Below, one piece after another: positions 1 to 6,709 of a stretch of 40,048 bases of DNA. Under the pieces are notes generated by a model that did not search any database, had not been told where the DNA came from, and worked only from the letters and a program-made list of their open reading frames with translations. The DNA lies in the NCBI GenBank assembly GCA_036258055.1, contig DATAEK010000391.1:1-40048 (forward strand), read 5' to 3'. Source of the DNA: DATAEK01 sp036258055. GTDB taxonomy: Bacteria; Acidobacteriota; Vicinamibacteria; Vicinamibacterales; 2-12-FULL-66-21. Each line of letters starts with the position of its first letter. Position 1 is the stretch's first letter. Both the position numbers and the translations under genes were made by a program.

Positions 1-385
1 ACGTGTGCGTGAGCAGGTGCCGAATGGTGATCTCGTTCCAGGCCGGCGGTGCTCCGGGAATGTATGTGGCCGCCTTGTCCTTCAGGCCGATCCTGCCGTC
101 CTGGACGAGCAGCATGATTCCTGCTGCGATGAACTGTTTGCTCAGCGATCCGATCTTGAAGACCGTGTCGGGCCGGGCCGGGACGCGATTCTCGACATCA
201 GCAAGACCATAACCCTCCGCCTTGATGAGAGCCCCATCTTTCACCACGGCAATCGCGACCGCGGGCACGTGTTGTTGCTCCATCCAGCTCTTGACGAAAT
301 CGTCGATGTCTTGGCCGTGAACTGAACCTACCGCGACAAGAATCAACGCCAGGGGAAGGAAGAGAAGGCGGCGCTGACGGCGCAT
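1..385 (-). CDS. Serine hydrolase, class C beta-lactamase family (partial, 3' end outside window)
   Basis: The first 128 residues are present; the gene runs off the left edge. It starts at the ATG at 385-383. An N-terminal signal peptide (RR-rich start, then a Leu/Ala/Val core, likely cleavage near residue 24) is followed by the typical opening of the beta-lactamase/penicillin-binding class C family: a short helix, then 'VPAVAIAVVKDG', 'GYGLADVE' and the catalytic S-x-x-K motif (S80-L-S-K83, in 'FKIGSLSKQF'). The later Tyr and Lys/His motifs lie outside the window. In this family the serine attacks beta-lactams, esters or D-amino-acid peptides, and the substrate cannot be read from this part. 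It would act in the periplasm or outside the cell. It is transcribed away from the sigma operon. Confidence 0.85.
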   Translation of the reverse strand, partial: MRRQRRLLFLPLALILVAVGSVHGQDIDDFVKSWMEQQHVPAVAIAVVKDGALIKAEGYGLADVENRVPARPDTVFKIGSLSKQFIAAGIMLLVQDGRIGLKDKAATYIPGAPPAWNEITIRHLLTHT

Positions 386-480
386 TGTCCCGCCAGATGT
401 AGGAGCCTGCCTCAAACTACGCTGAATCGTACCAGGTCGTTGCCTCGGTGGCCTGGCGCGCTGTAGCCTCTGGCGGAGGC

Positions 481-506
481 GGGTTCGAATCCACTCGCCC
501 CGACCA
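481..506 (+). other. tRNA-Pro-like 3' end remnant (T-loop to CCA)
   Basis: The sequence has a canonical T-loop (TTCGAAT), a partly pairing T-stem, seven bases CGCCCCG where the 3' acceptor strand should be, the discriminator A and an encoded CCA at 504-506, all at the correct spacing. CGCCCCG-A-CCA is the usual end of bacterial tRNA-Pro. The expected 5' partner (CGGGGCG) is absent upstream and only two to three of five T-stem pairs form, so this is not an intact tRNA. It is either a decayed tRNA or the copy of a tRNA 3' end left by an integrating element. Confidence 0.45.
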
Positions 507-522
507 CTGATTCCCAGGAAGC

Positions 523-548
523 CTAGCAATCGCTAGCCTTTTGTTTTT
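523..548 (+). terminator. Short hairpin with T-rich tail after the tRNA-like remnant
   Basis: Stem CTAGC / GCTAG with loop AATC, followed by CCTTTTGTTTTT. It is a weak (5 bp) intrinsic-terminator shape, 16 bases downstream of the encoded CCA, where a tRNA unit would end. Confidence 0.4.
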
Positions 549-681
549 GAGGTTCATTCGCCGGGACAAACGTTCGCGCCACATCGACCAACGCCGAAGG
601 ATCTCGTAAAGCACCTTCCGGACGTCAAACGATGCCAGACCGTCACACCTCCGCGGCATCCGCGTTATACCTCTGAGAGCA

Positions 682-1248
682 ATGAATGAGCCCGCTGAGG
701 CGGTAAGAGCGCTGTTCGAAGAACACGGCGCGGCCGTGTATCGCTTCGCGGCGGTTCTGCTGAGGCATCGGCAGGACGCCGAGGATGTGGTCCAGGAAAC
801 CTTCCTCAAGCTTCTGCGCCACCTGAGCGACGGCGGTGACACGACCAACCTGCGGGGCTGGCTGTTCACCGTCGCGGCGCACGCGGCGCGGGACCGGCAG
901 CGCCGGGCGATGCGGTGGGTTCCGTGGGTGACCCTGCGTGAGCCGTCCGTGCCGGCGCCGCAGCTGGCAGATGAAGACGGCCGGCTCGAGGCTGCCCGCG
1001 CAACGATGATGCGGCTGTCGCCGCGCGATCGGCTTCTTCTCGGGCTGCGCGCGCAGGGGCTCTCCTATCGCGAGATCGCGGCAGCGGCGAGGATCAGGCC
1101 GGCGTCGGTCGGGCGGCTCCTTGCGCGCGCGATCGATCGCTGGCAGCGGGCGGCGAACTCTCGATTGGATTCGAACCGGGGCAATGAGAAAGGCGTGGCT
1201 GTCTATGAAATGTCTGAACGACGCACAGATTCAGGCCATCGTCGATAA
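682..1248 (+). CDS. RNA polymerase sigma-70 factor, ECF subfamily
   Basis: A 188-residue ECF sigma factor. Region 2 lies at about residues 10-75 ('LFEEHGAAVYRFAAVLLRH', 'DAEDVVQETFLKLLRH', then the 'LRGWLFTVAAHAARD' helix). Region 4 lies at about residues 105-155, with the helix-turn-helix 'GLSYREIAAAARIRPASVGRLL'. It would direct RNA polymerase to its own regulon when released by the anti-sigma factor encoded next. The last 40 or so residues (after 'IDRWQRAA') look unlike the family and overlap the start of the anti-sigma gene by 44 bases, which suggests translational coupling. The operon continues into an ABC transporter. Confidence 0.93.
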   Translation: MNEPAEAVRALFEEHGAAVYRFAAVLLRHRQDAEDVVQETFLKLLRHLSDGGDTTNLRGWLFTVAAHAARDRQRRAMRWVPWVTLREPSVPAPQLADEDGRLEAARATMMRLSPRDRLLLGLRAQGLSYREIAAAARIRPASVGRLLARAIDRWQRAANSRLDSNRGNEKGVAVYEMSERRTDSGHRR

Positions 1249-2308
1249 CGAGGCGGACGGCCGGATTCGGGAACATGTCGAAGCGTGTGCAAGCTGCGCC
1301 GAGCGCGCGGGGGCGAGGCGTGCGCTGACGTCTGAGGTCCTGCGGGCTTTGAACGTCCCGGCGCCGCTGCCGCCGTCGGTTGGCCGTCAAGTGGAGCGCG
1401 CGCTGGGCGAAGGAGCGGCGAGGGGCGCCACGAGGCTGAGAGAGGAACGGCATCCGCGGTGGCGAGGCGCCCTCTGGAGCGGCGGCGCGGTGGCCGCGGC
1501 GACGCTGATCGCGATCTTCCTGATCATCCCCATGGCGAAGGGCCCGACGACGGTATCAGCAGCGGAGATTCTGGCGAAGTCCGCGAACCGGCTCGTGCAA
1601 CGTGTCACGTCTGGCGTCGAGTTCCTGGAATACCAGCTGACGCTCGACGGCGTGCCGCGCGAGATGATGCCGGACCAGGTCGACGGTTCGTATCGCGTGC
1701 GGCAGGTGATCGACCACGACACGCCAGGACGGTTCTTTATCACGACGTATGATCCCGACGGCCAACTGGTCCACGCAGTCGCTCAGGATCCCGTCAGCCA
1801 CCGGCGCATCCTCAGCGTGCGAGTGGACGGCCGTCCGTTCCGCTTCGAGTTCACCGTGCCCGACGCCGCGGCGATGTCGCTGCCCGAAATGGAGAGGCTG
1901 CACATGGAAGCGTCGGTGGCGATGATGCAGGGGAGCGGCAACCAGGACCTGAAAGTCCTGGACACGAGCGCCGGGCGGCAGTACCGAATCGAAGTGCCGA
2001 AGGTCAGCAGCACGACGCCGAACGCCATGTGGGATCTCTCGGAGGCACGCCTGATCGTCGACGCCACCGACTACCACGTCGTCGAGTTCGCGGTGAAGGG
2101 TACGTTCCTGAAACAGCCGTACAGCGTCTCGTACAAGTTGATCAGCCGCACGATCGCGGAACAGGCCACCGTCTCTCCGAGCGAGTTCGAGGTGCCGGAC
2201 GAGGCCCAGGCGATCACGATTCAGGGAGAAGGCTCGGCGATTCCCGTCCGCGACGCGCTGCTGCTCTCGCTGCGCGAGCTCGCCCGCGCCCGAGAGGCCC
2301 ATCGATGA
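1205..2308 (+). CDS. Anti-sigma factor: zinc finger, one membrane helix, large periplasmic domain
   Basis: I start it at the ATG at 1205 (367 residues); an in-frame ATG at 1184 and the longer open frame from 1121 are less likely. The cytoplasmic part carries the zinc-binding anti-sigma motif H24-x3-C28-x2-C31, with C3 upstream as a likely fourth ligand. A single transmembrane helix spans about residues 90-109. The remaining 255 or so residues should be periplasmic and have the beta-rich look of LolA/MucB-like domains; that fold assignment is an inference. The design implies an envelope sensor that holds the sigma factor at the membrane. The stop codon overlaps the ATPase start (ATGA at 2305-2308), so the genes are translationally coupled. 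Confidence 0.85.
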   Translation: MKCLNDAQIQAIVDNEADGRIREHVEACASCAERAGARRALTSEVLRALNVPAPLPPSVGRQVERALGEGAARGATRLREERHPRWRGALWSGGAVAAATLIAIFLIIPMAKGPTTVSAAEILAKSANRLVQRVTSGVEFLEYQLTLDGVPREMMPDQVDGSYRVRQVIDHDTPGRFFITTYDPDGQLVHAVAQDPVSHRRILSVRVDGRPFRFEFTVPDAAAMSLPEMERLHMEASVAMMQGSGNQDLKVLDTSAGRQYRIEVPKVSSTTPNAMWDLSEARLIVDATDYHVVEFAVKGTFLKQPYSVSYKLISRTIAEQATVSPSEFEVPDEAQAITIQGEGSAIPVRDALLLSLRELARAREAHR

Positions 2309-3207
2309 CGACCGACGCCATCCGCGCCGAAGGGCTGACGAAGTTCTTCGGCGCGGTCATCGGCGTTCAGGACCTCTCGTTCGACGTGCAGCGCGGAGAG
2401 GTCTACGGCTTCCTGGGTGCCAACGGTGCCGGCAAGACGACGACGATCCGGCTGCTGCTGGATCTGCTGCGCCCGACGAGTGGCCGGGCGAGCGTCATGG
2501 GGCTCGACTGCCGCCGCGACAGCCTCGAGGCGCGCCGCCAGATTGGGTACCTTCCGGGCGAGCTTCCTGTCTACCCCGATCTCACGGCCGGAAAATACCT
2601 CGACTACCTGGCGCAGCTCGGCGGCCGTGCGGTTCCGCGTGCATGGCGCGACGAGCTGCTCGAGCGGCTCGACGTCAGCCGCGTCGATCTCGAGCGCGGG
2701 CTTCGCGACCAGTCGCACGGCATGAAGCAGAAGATCGGGATCATCCAGGCGCTCATGAGCCGCGCGCCGGTCCTGATCCTCGACGAGCCCACGTCGGGCC
2801 TGGATCCGCTGATGGTGCAGGCATTCCGCGAGCTGATCGAGCACCTCAAGGCGGACGGCTCGACGACGGTGTTCCTCTCGTCGCACGTGCTGACGGAAGT
2901 CGAAGCCACGTGCGATCGCATCGGCCTCATTCGAGGCGGACGGATGGTCGCGAGCGGCACGATGGGCGACATCCGGCGCCGCGCCGCCCGGCGCATGACG
3001 ATCACGTTCAGCGCGCCGGTGAATGGATCCGTTTCCTTGCCGCCCGGCGCAACGGTCGTCGCCAGCGCACCTACACAGTGGGTCGTCGAGGTGCAGGGGC
3101 CAGCCGGGCCCGTCCTCCAGGCGCTCGCACAACTCCCGGTCCACGACGTCGAGATCGATCCCTTCAGGCTGGAAGACTTCGTCGTTCGTTACTACGCGGA
3201 AAGCTGA
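2305..3207 (+). CDS. ABC transporter ATP-binding protein (ABC-2 / drug or polysaccharide export type)
   Basis: 300 residues from the ATG at 2305, which overlaps the anti-sigma stop. Walker A is GANGAGKT (residues 38-45), the signature is 'SHGMKQK' in place of LSGGQ (usual for the CcmA/DrrA-like group), Walker B is 'VLILDEP' with D160-E161, the D-loop is 'SGLDP' and the H-loop is 'SSHVL'. The C-terminal 80 or so residues are the accessory domain common in ABC-2 exporters. It would energise the permease that starts 9 bases downstream. The substrate is unknown; pairing with an ECF sigma/anti-sigma module suggests export or repair in response to envelope stress. Confidence 0.93.
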   Translation: MTTDAIRAEGLTKFFGAVIGVQDLSFDVQRGEVYGFLGANGAGKTTTIRLLLDLLRPTSGRASVMGLDCRRDSLEARRQIGYLPGELPVYPDLTAGKYLDYLAQLGGRAVPRAWRDELLERLDVSRVDLERGLRDQSHGMKQKIGIIQALMSRAPVLILDEPTSGLDPLMVQAFRELIEHLKADGSTTVFLSSHVLTEVEATCDRIGLIRGGRMVASGTMGDIRRRAARRMTITFSAPVNGSVSLPPGATVVASAPTQWVVEVQGPAGPVLQALAQLPVHDVEIDPFRLEDFVVRYYAES

Positions 3208-3216
3208 GGCAGGGCG

Positions 3217-4023
3217 ATGCTGTGGACGCTCGCGCGGCGGTCGCTGACCCAGGGACGATTCGTCATGCTCGGCGTGCTGATCGTCGTCACGAGCATCCAG
3301 ATCATCATCGTCGGACAGGCGGCGGCAATCGAGCACACGCGGGGGTTCTCGCGCATGGCGGAGTTCGTGCCGGCGTTCCTGCAGCGGGGCCTCGGCACCA
3401 GGGCGCTGCTCCTCGCGTCATTCCAGGGCACTGTCGCGTTCGGATATTTTCATCCGGTCGTCGCGGTGCTGGTCTCGGTCCTCGCGATCTACTTCGCGAC
3501 CGAGCCCGCCCACGAGGTCGAATCGCATCTCGTGGATCTGACGCTGGCGCGCTCCGTGCCGCGCCACCTCGTCATCACGAGAGCCATGATGCTCGCCGTG
3601 TTGCTGGTCGTCATCGCGACCGCGCTGATGGGTGCAGGCACCCAGGTGGGCCTGTTGTTGTTTGCCGAGCCGTCGTTCGCCGCGCCGCCCGCCGGCCGCG
3701 CCGCGCTCATGCTGACCCATCTCGCCGCCGTGGCAATCTGTTTCGGTGCGTTTGCGCTCGCCGTGGCCGCAGGGGCCAGGCGATGGCTCACTGCCTTCGC
3801 GACGGCGGCGTTCACGGTGGTGATCCTGTACCTGATCGACTTCCTGGCGATCGGCTGGCCGCTCATGCGGACGATTGCGTGGATCTCGCCGTTCCATTAC
3901 TACGATGGCCTCGGCATTCTCGCCGGCGATGCCGCGCCGGGGCGCGATCTGACTATCCTGCTGTCGACCGCCGTCGCCTTTGTGGTGGTCGCCTACGTCC
4001 GCTTCAACCGGCGTGATCTCTGA
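3217..4023 (+). CDS. ABC-2 type transporter permease
   Basis: 268 residues with about six hydrophobic helices: near residues 15-37, 65-92, 125-148, 165-185, 195-215 and 245-262. The 'ISPFHYYDG' segment before the last helix is typical of ABC-2 permeases partnered with DrrA/CcmA-like ATPases. It follows the ATPase by 9 bases and closes the sigma, anti-sigma, ATPase, permease operon. No substrate-specific motif can be seen. Confidence 0.88.
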   Translation: MLWTLARRSLTQGRFVMLGVLIVVTSIQIIIVGQAAAIEHTRGFSRMAEFVPAFLQRGLGTRALLLASFQGTVAFGYFHPVVAVLVSVLAIYFATEPAHEVESHLVDLTLARSVPRHLVITRAMMLAVLLVVIATALMGAGTQVGLLLFAEPSFAAPPAGRAALMLTHLAAVAICFGAFALAVAAGARRWLTAFATAAFTVVILYLIDFLAIGWPLMRTIAWISPFHYYDGLGILAGDAAPGRDLTILLSTAVAFVVVAYVRFNRRDL

Positions 4024-4183
4024 GCGGACTCCCGAAACCGCCTGCAGCCAGGCCCTTCAGACCTGCCAGCCTCTGGGATGGCTCTGGCTGAAGCTGGTTA
4101 GCAAACTGGGTTGCCGTGGCGCTAGGATTGGGGGGGCCGCCCCTGAAGCCCGGCCGGTACAGGGGCAAACACTGGAGAATGCA

Positions 4184-4951
4184 ATGCCGCGATGCGTTTT
4201 CTTCCCGCTGTTGCTATCAGCCGTCGCCGTCTCTCTTGCTGCTCAACCAGCGAAAAGCACAGGCGCCGCTGAGCAACTCACGGCTGAACGGGCCGAAGGC
4301 TGGCGCCTTCTGTTCGACGGTACATCGACGAACGGTTGGCGGGGATTCAAGAAGTCAGCGTTTCCGACGACCGGCTGGGTCGTGGAAAGCGGCTGGCTCA
4401 AACATGTCAAGAGCGCCGGCCAGGACTCTCAAGGCGGCGGCGACATCGTCTCGATCGACACGTTCGGCGATTTCGATCTGCGCTTCGAATGGAAGATCTC
4501 CGTGGGAGGCAATAGCGGCGTGAAATATCTCGTCACCGAGGACCGTGACGGGCCGATCGCTCACGAATACCAGGTGATCGACGACGCGAAGCATCCGGAT
4601 GCGTTGATCGGTCCACATCGTGCGACCGCAGCGTTGTACGACGTCATTCCCGCGCCGGCAAACAAGCCGCTGAAGCCCGCCGGCGACATTAACTCAGGCC
4701 GGATCGTCATCAACGGCAATCACGTGGAGCACTGGTTGAACGGCGTGAAGGTGATCGAGTACGAGCTTGGCAGCGCGGCGTTGAAGGAGGCGAAAGCGAA
4801 GAGCAAGTTCAAGGACGTCCCCGGCTGGGAGGACAAGCTGAAAGGGCACATCCTGCTGCAGGATCACGGCGACGAGGTGTACTTCAGGAACATCAAGATT
4901 CGCGAACTCGGCAAGACCACGACATCCGGCGGTGGTGCTGGGCGCGAATGA
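4184..4951 (+). CDS. Secreted DUF1080 / 3-keto-disaccharide hydrolase domain protein
   Basis: 255 residues starting at the ATG at 4184 (GGAG about 6 bases upstream). A signal peptide with a 'LLLSAVAVSLAAQ' core ends near residue 20. The rest is one DUF1080 domain with a concanavalin-like jelly-roll fold: 'WRLLFDGTSTNGWRGF', 'GGDIVSIDTFGDFDLRFEWK', 'GNSGVKY', 'EYQVIDDAKHPDA', 'GRIVINGNHVEHWLNG' and 'ILLQDHGDEVYFRNIKIREL' are family hallmarks. Members bind or cleave glycans; some hydrolyse 3-keto-glycosides. It should act in the periplasm or outside the cell. It appears to be a single-gene unit. Confidence 0.9.
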   Translation: MPRCVFFPLLLSAVAVSLAAQPAKSTGAAEQLTAERAEGWRLLFDGTSTNGWRGFKKSAFPTTGWVVESGWLKHVKSAGQDSQGGGDIVSIDTFGDFDLRFEWKISVGGNSGVKYLVTEDRDGPIAHEYQVIDDAKHPDALIGPHRATAALYDVIPAPANKPLKPAGDINSGRIVINGNHVEHWLNGVKVIEYELGSAALKEAKAKSKFKDVPGWEDKLKGHILLQDHGDEVYFRNIKIRELGKTTTSGGGAGRE

Positions 4952-4990
4952 ATCAGAGCGCCCCATCGGCGCTGGTGTCTTGCCCCATTG

Positions 4991-5006
4991 GTTAGCGTAT
5001 GCTAAC
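4991..5006. promoter_or_regulatory. Candidate TetR operator O1 in front of the TetR gene
   Basis: GTTAGC-GTAT-GCTAAC, a perfect 6-bp dyad with a 4-bp centre, ending 8 bases before the tetR-like ATG at 5015. A near copy precedes the next gene (5660-5675), with 11 of 12 arm bases identical. The -10-like TATGCT (4998-5003) lies inside the palindrome, so binding would block transcription. Confidence 0.7.
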
Positions 5007-5014
5007 ATCCAGTC

Positions 5015-5641
5015 ATGGCTACGCGCCCAGACCGGCGGCCAGACCGCACCCGGCCCTTCTACGTCTCCGCGGACGATGCCCCGGCGAAGCGAAAGATTCT
5101 CGAGACGGCGCTGGTGCTGTTCGTGCGCGACGGGCTCTGCGAGACCAGCGTGCGCGACATCGCCAAGGCATCAGGGTTCACCAACCCGGCCCTGTTCAAA
5201 CACTTCCGGAGCAAGGACGATCTGGCGCGCTACCTGTTCGAGCGGTGCTATCTCGAGCTTGCGGAGCTGGTCTCGACCGCGATCGCGTCCGGGGATACGT
5301 TTGGTGCGAAGCAGCGCGCGGTCATCGACGCGTATCTGGCCGCGCTCGATCGCGACTCGAACAGCGTCCTGTACGTCCAGGAGGGATTGCGTCATTTCTG
5401 GCCACAGATGCCCGAGAGAGTCCGGCGGCATTCGATCGTCGGCGAGGTGCGCAGGCTCCTCCAGCTGGGCCGCGCTGAAGGCCGCGTTACCGACGACATC
5501 GACATCGAGCTGCTGACTACCGCCTGGCTTGGCACCCTGCAACAGTTCGCGCGATTCCGTTTCTTCGGCGAATTCAAGCAACCCGTTCGAGTGCTCGCGG
5601 ACGCGCTCGACGCGCTGTTGATGAAAATGGCGCGGCCATAA
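5015..5641 (+). CDS. TetR/AcrR family transcriptional regulator
   Basis: 208 residues. The N-terminal DNA-binding helix-turn-helix spans about residues 24-70 ('KRKILETALVLFVRDG', 'TSVRDIAKASGFTNPALFKHFRSKDDL'), the classic TetR arrangement. The C-terminal ligand-binding/dimer domain is all-helical and gives no ligand. A palindrome just upstream and a near copy before the following lactonase-like gene point to repression of itself and that neighbour; this is inferred from the repeated sites. The end of the gene overlaps a hairpin with a T run, so the next gene is probably a separate transcript. Confidence 0.92.
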   Translation: MATRPDRRPDRTRPFYVSADDAPAKRKILETALVLFVRDGLCETSVRDIAKASGFTNPALFKHFRSKDDLARYLFERCYLELAELVSTAIASGDTFGAKQRAVIDAYLAALDRDSNSVLYVQEGLRHFWPQMPERVRRHSIVGEVRRLLQLGRAEGRVTDDIDIELLTTAWLGTLQQFARFRFFGEFKQPVRVLADALDALLMKMARP

Positions 5642-5649
5642 ATTTTTTT
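5627..5649 (+). terminator. Intrinsic terminator overlapping the tetR-like stop codon
   Basis: Stem ATGGC / GCCAT with loop GCG, followed by AAATTTTTTT. The TAA stop lies in the 3' flank of the stem. The stem is short, but the T run is good. Confidence 0.45.
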
Positions 5650-5659
5650 GCACCTACGG

Positions 5660-5675
5660 GTTAGCGGTCGCTTAC
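5660..5675. promoter_or_regulatory. Candidate TetR operator O2 in front of the lactonase-like gene
   Basis: GTTAGCGGTCGCTTAC matches operator O1 at 12 of 16 positions and differs by a single base within the 12 arm bases. It lies 40 bases before the ATG at 5716, between the upstream gene's terminator and the ribosome site (AAGGAG). Confidence 0.65.
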
Positions 5676-5715
5676 TGGGCCGGAAACCCCCGATCGATCG
5701 CAAGGAGACCACGAC

Positions 5716-6577
5716 ATGACGAAGATCCACGCCATCGGCACCGGTCTGGTACAAGTGAGGCGGCCGCAGATGGAATCGCGCGGCAGCGGGCCCGCACGTC
5801 TGGCCCACATGCTGTTCGACGAGGAATGGTCCGAGTGGCTGCCGATCTACGCCTGGGCGATCGAGCACGACGAGGGGATCATCGTCGTGGATACGGGCGA
5901 GACTACGCGGGTCCACGAACGCGGGTATCACCCGCGCTGGCATCCGTTCTACCGGCGCGCCGCGCGCTTCTCGGTGCATCCCGACGAGGAGCTCGGCCCC
6001 CAGCTGCGCGCCCGCGGCATCAGCCCCCGCGACGTCCGACAGGTCGTGCTCACACATCTCCATACCGACCATGCCGGCGGGCTGGTTCACGTGACCGGAA
6101 GCCGCGTGTGGGTCGCGCGAGAAGAACTCGATCGCGCCGGCGGCATCGCCGGACGCGTGCAGGGCTACCTGCCGCACCGCTGGCCGAAATGGTGGCAGCC
6201 GGAATTCATCCGCTTCGACCGGCAGCCGTTCGGCCCTTTCCCAGAAGCGATGCCGCTGACGCGGCGCGGCGACGTCCTTATCGTGCCGACGCCGGGCCAC
6301 ACGCCACACCACGTGTCGGTCGTTGTCTGCGGCGATCCCTCGTTCCTGCTCGCAGGCGACACGAGCTACAACCAGAGCTTGCTCCTCGCCGGAAAAAGTT
6401 GACGGCGTCAGCCCCGATCCGCGCGTTACGCGCCGGACCCTCGCACGCATTCTGGCTCTTGCGCACGAACGGCCGCTGGTCTATCTGCCGTCTCACGACC
6501 CCGAGTCGGCAACCCGGCTCACCGATCGTTCAGTTCTGGAGGCTGGCTCGGCGCGAGCACTGGTTGAAGCAGGTTAG
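5716..6577 (+). pseudogene. Metallo-beta-lactamase fold hydrolase, N-acyl-homoserine-lactonase-like, frameshifted
   Basis: The first frame gives 228 residues with the dinuclear zinc motif H114-L-H116-T-D118-H119, H195 ('PGHTPHH') and the bridging D215 ('LAGDTSYN'). It stops at 6402 just after the five-A run at 6393-6397. Dropping one A continues the family's C-terminus in frame ('GKVDGVSPDP...', '...YLPSHDPESATRL') to the TAG at 6575-6577, for about 286 residues. The last zinc ligand (His in 'PSHDPES') lies only in that second part. As sequenced, the product would lack it. The cause may be a real mutation, slippage at the A run or an assembly error. AAGGAG precedes the start. The likely role is lactone or ester hydrolysis under TetR control. 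Confidence 0.85.
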
Positions 6578-6709
6578 AACTCCGGGTGGCCAACGTGCCG
6601 CCGCACCCGAGATCCAGAACCTTCAGGCCTTTCTCGAACCTCGGGCTTGCGCGGGCCAGGCAACCATTGAGGCCGCCAGATCGTCTGACCCGCACAGGGT
6701 AACGCTCTC

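Larger units (their letters stand above)
386..681. other. Intergenic region between the hydrolase and the sigma operon
   Basis: About 296 bases without a convincing protein gene. It holds the tRNA-like 3' remnant (481-506) and the T-rich hairpin (523-548) listed separately. The part just before the sigma factor (about 550-680) must carry that operon's promoter, but no standard -35/-10 pair is clear. A weak ribosome site (GAGAG) lies before the ATG at 682. Confidence 0.5.

Noticed and set aside
431..506. Complete tRNA ending at the encoded CCA
   Set aside because: No 5' acceptor strand, D-arm or anticodon arm could be folded upstream; only the 3' end is supported.
1556..2302. 248-residue open frame on the minus strand inside the anti-sigma gene
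   Set aside because: Arg/His-rich, no recognisable motif, fully antisense to a gene with clear domains; typical GC-rich shadow frame.
2643..4016. 457-residue plus-strand frame across the ABC ATPase and permease
   Set aside because: Runs out of frame across two well-supported genes and has extreme Arg/Ala/Pro composition.
4097..4102. GTTAGC half-site upstream of the DUF1080 gene, like the TetR operator arm
   Set aside because: No second arm at the right spacing; a 6-base match is expected by chance.
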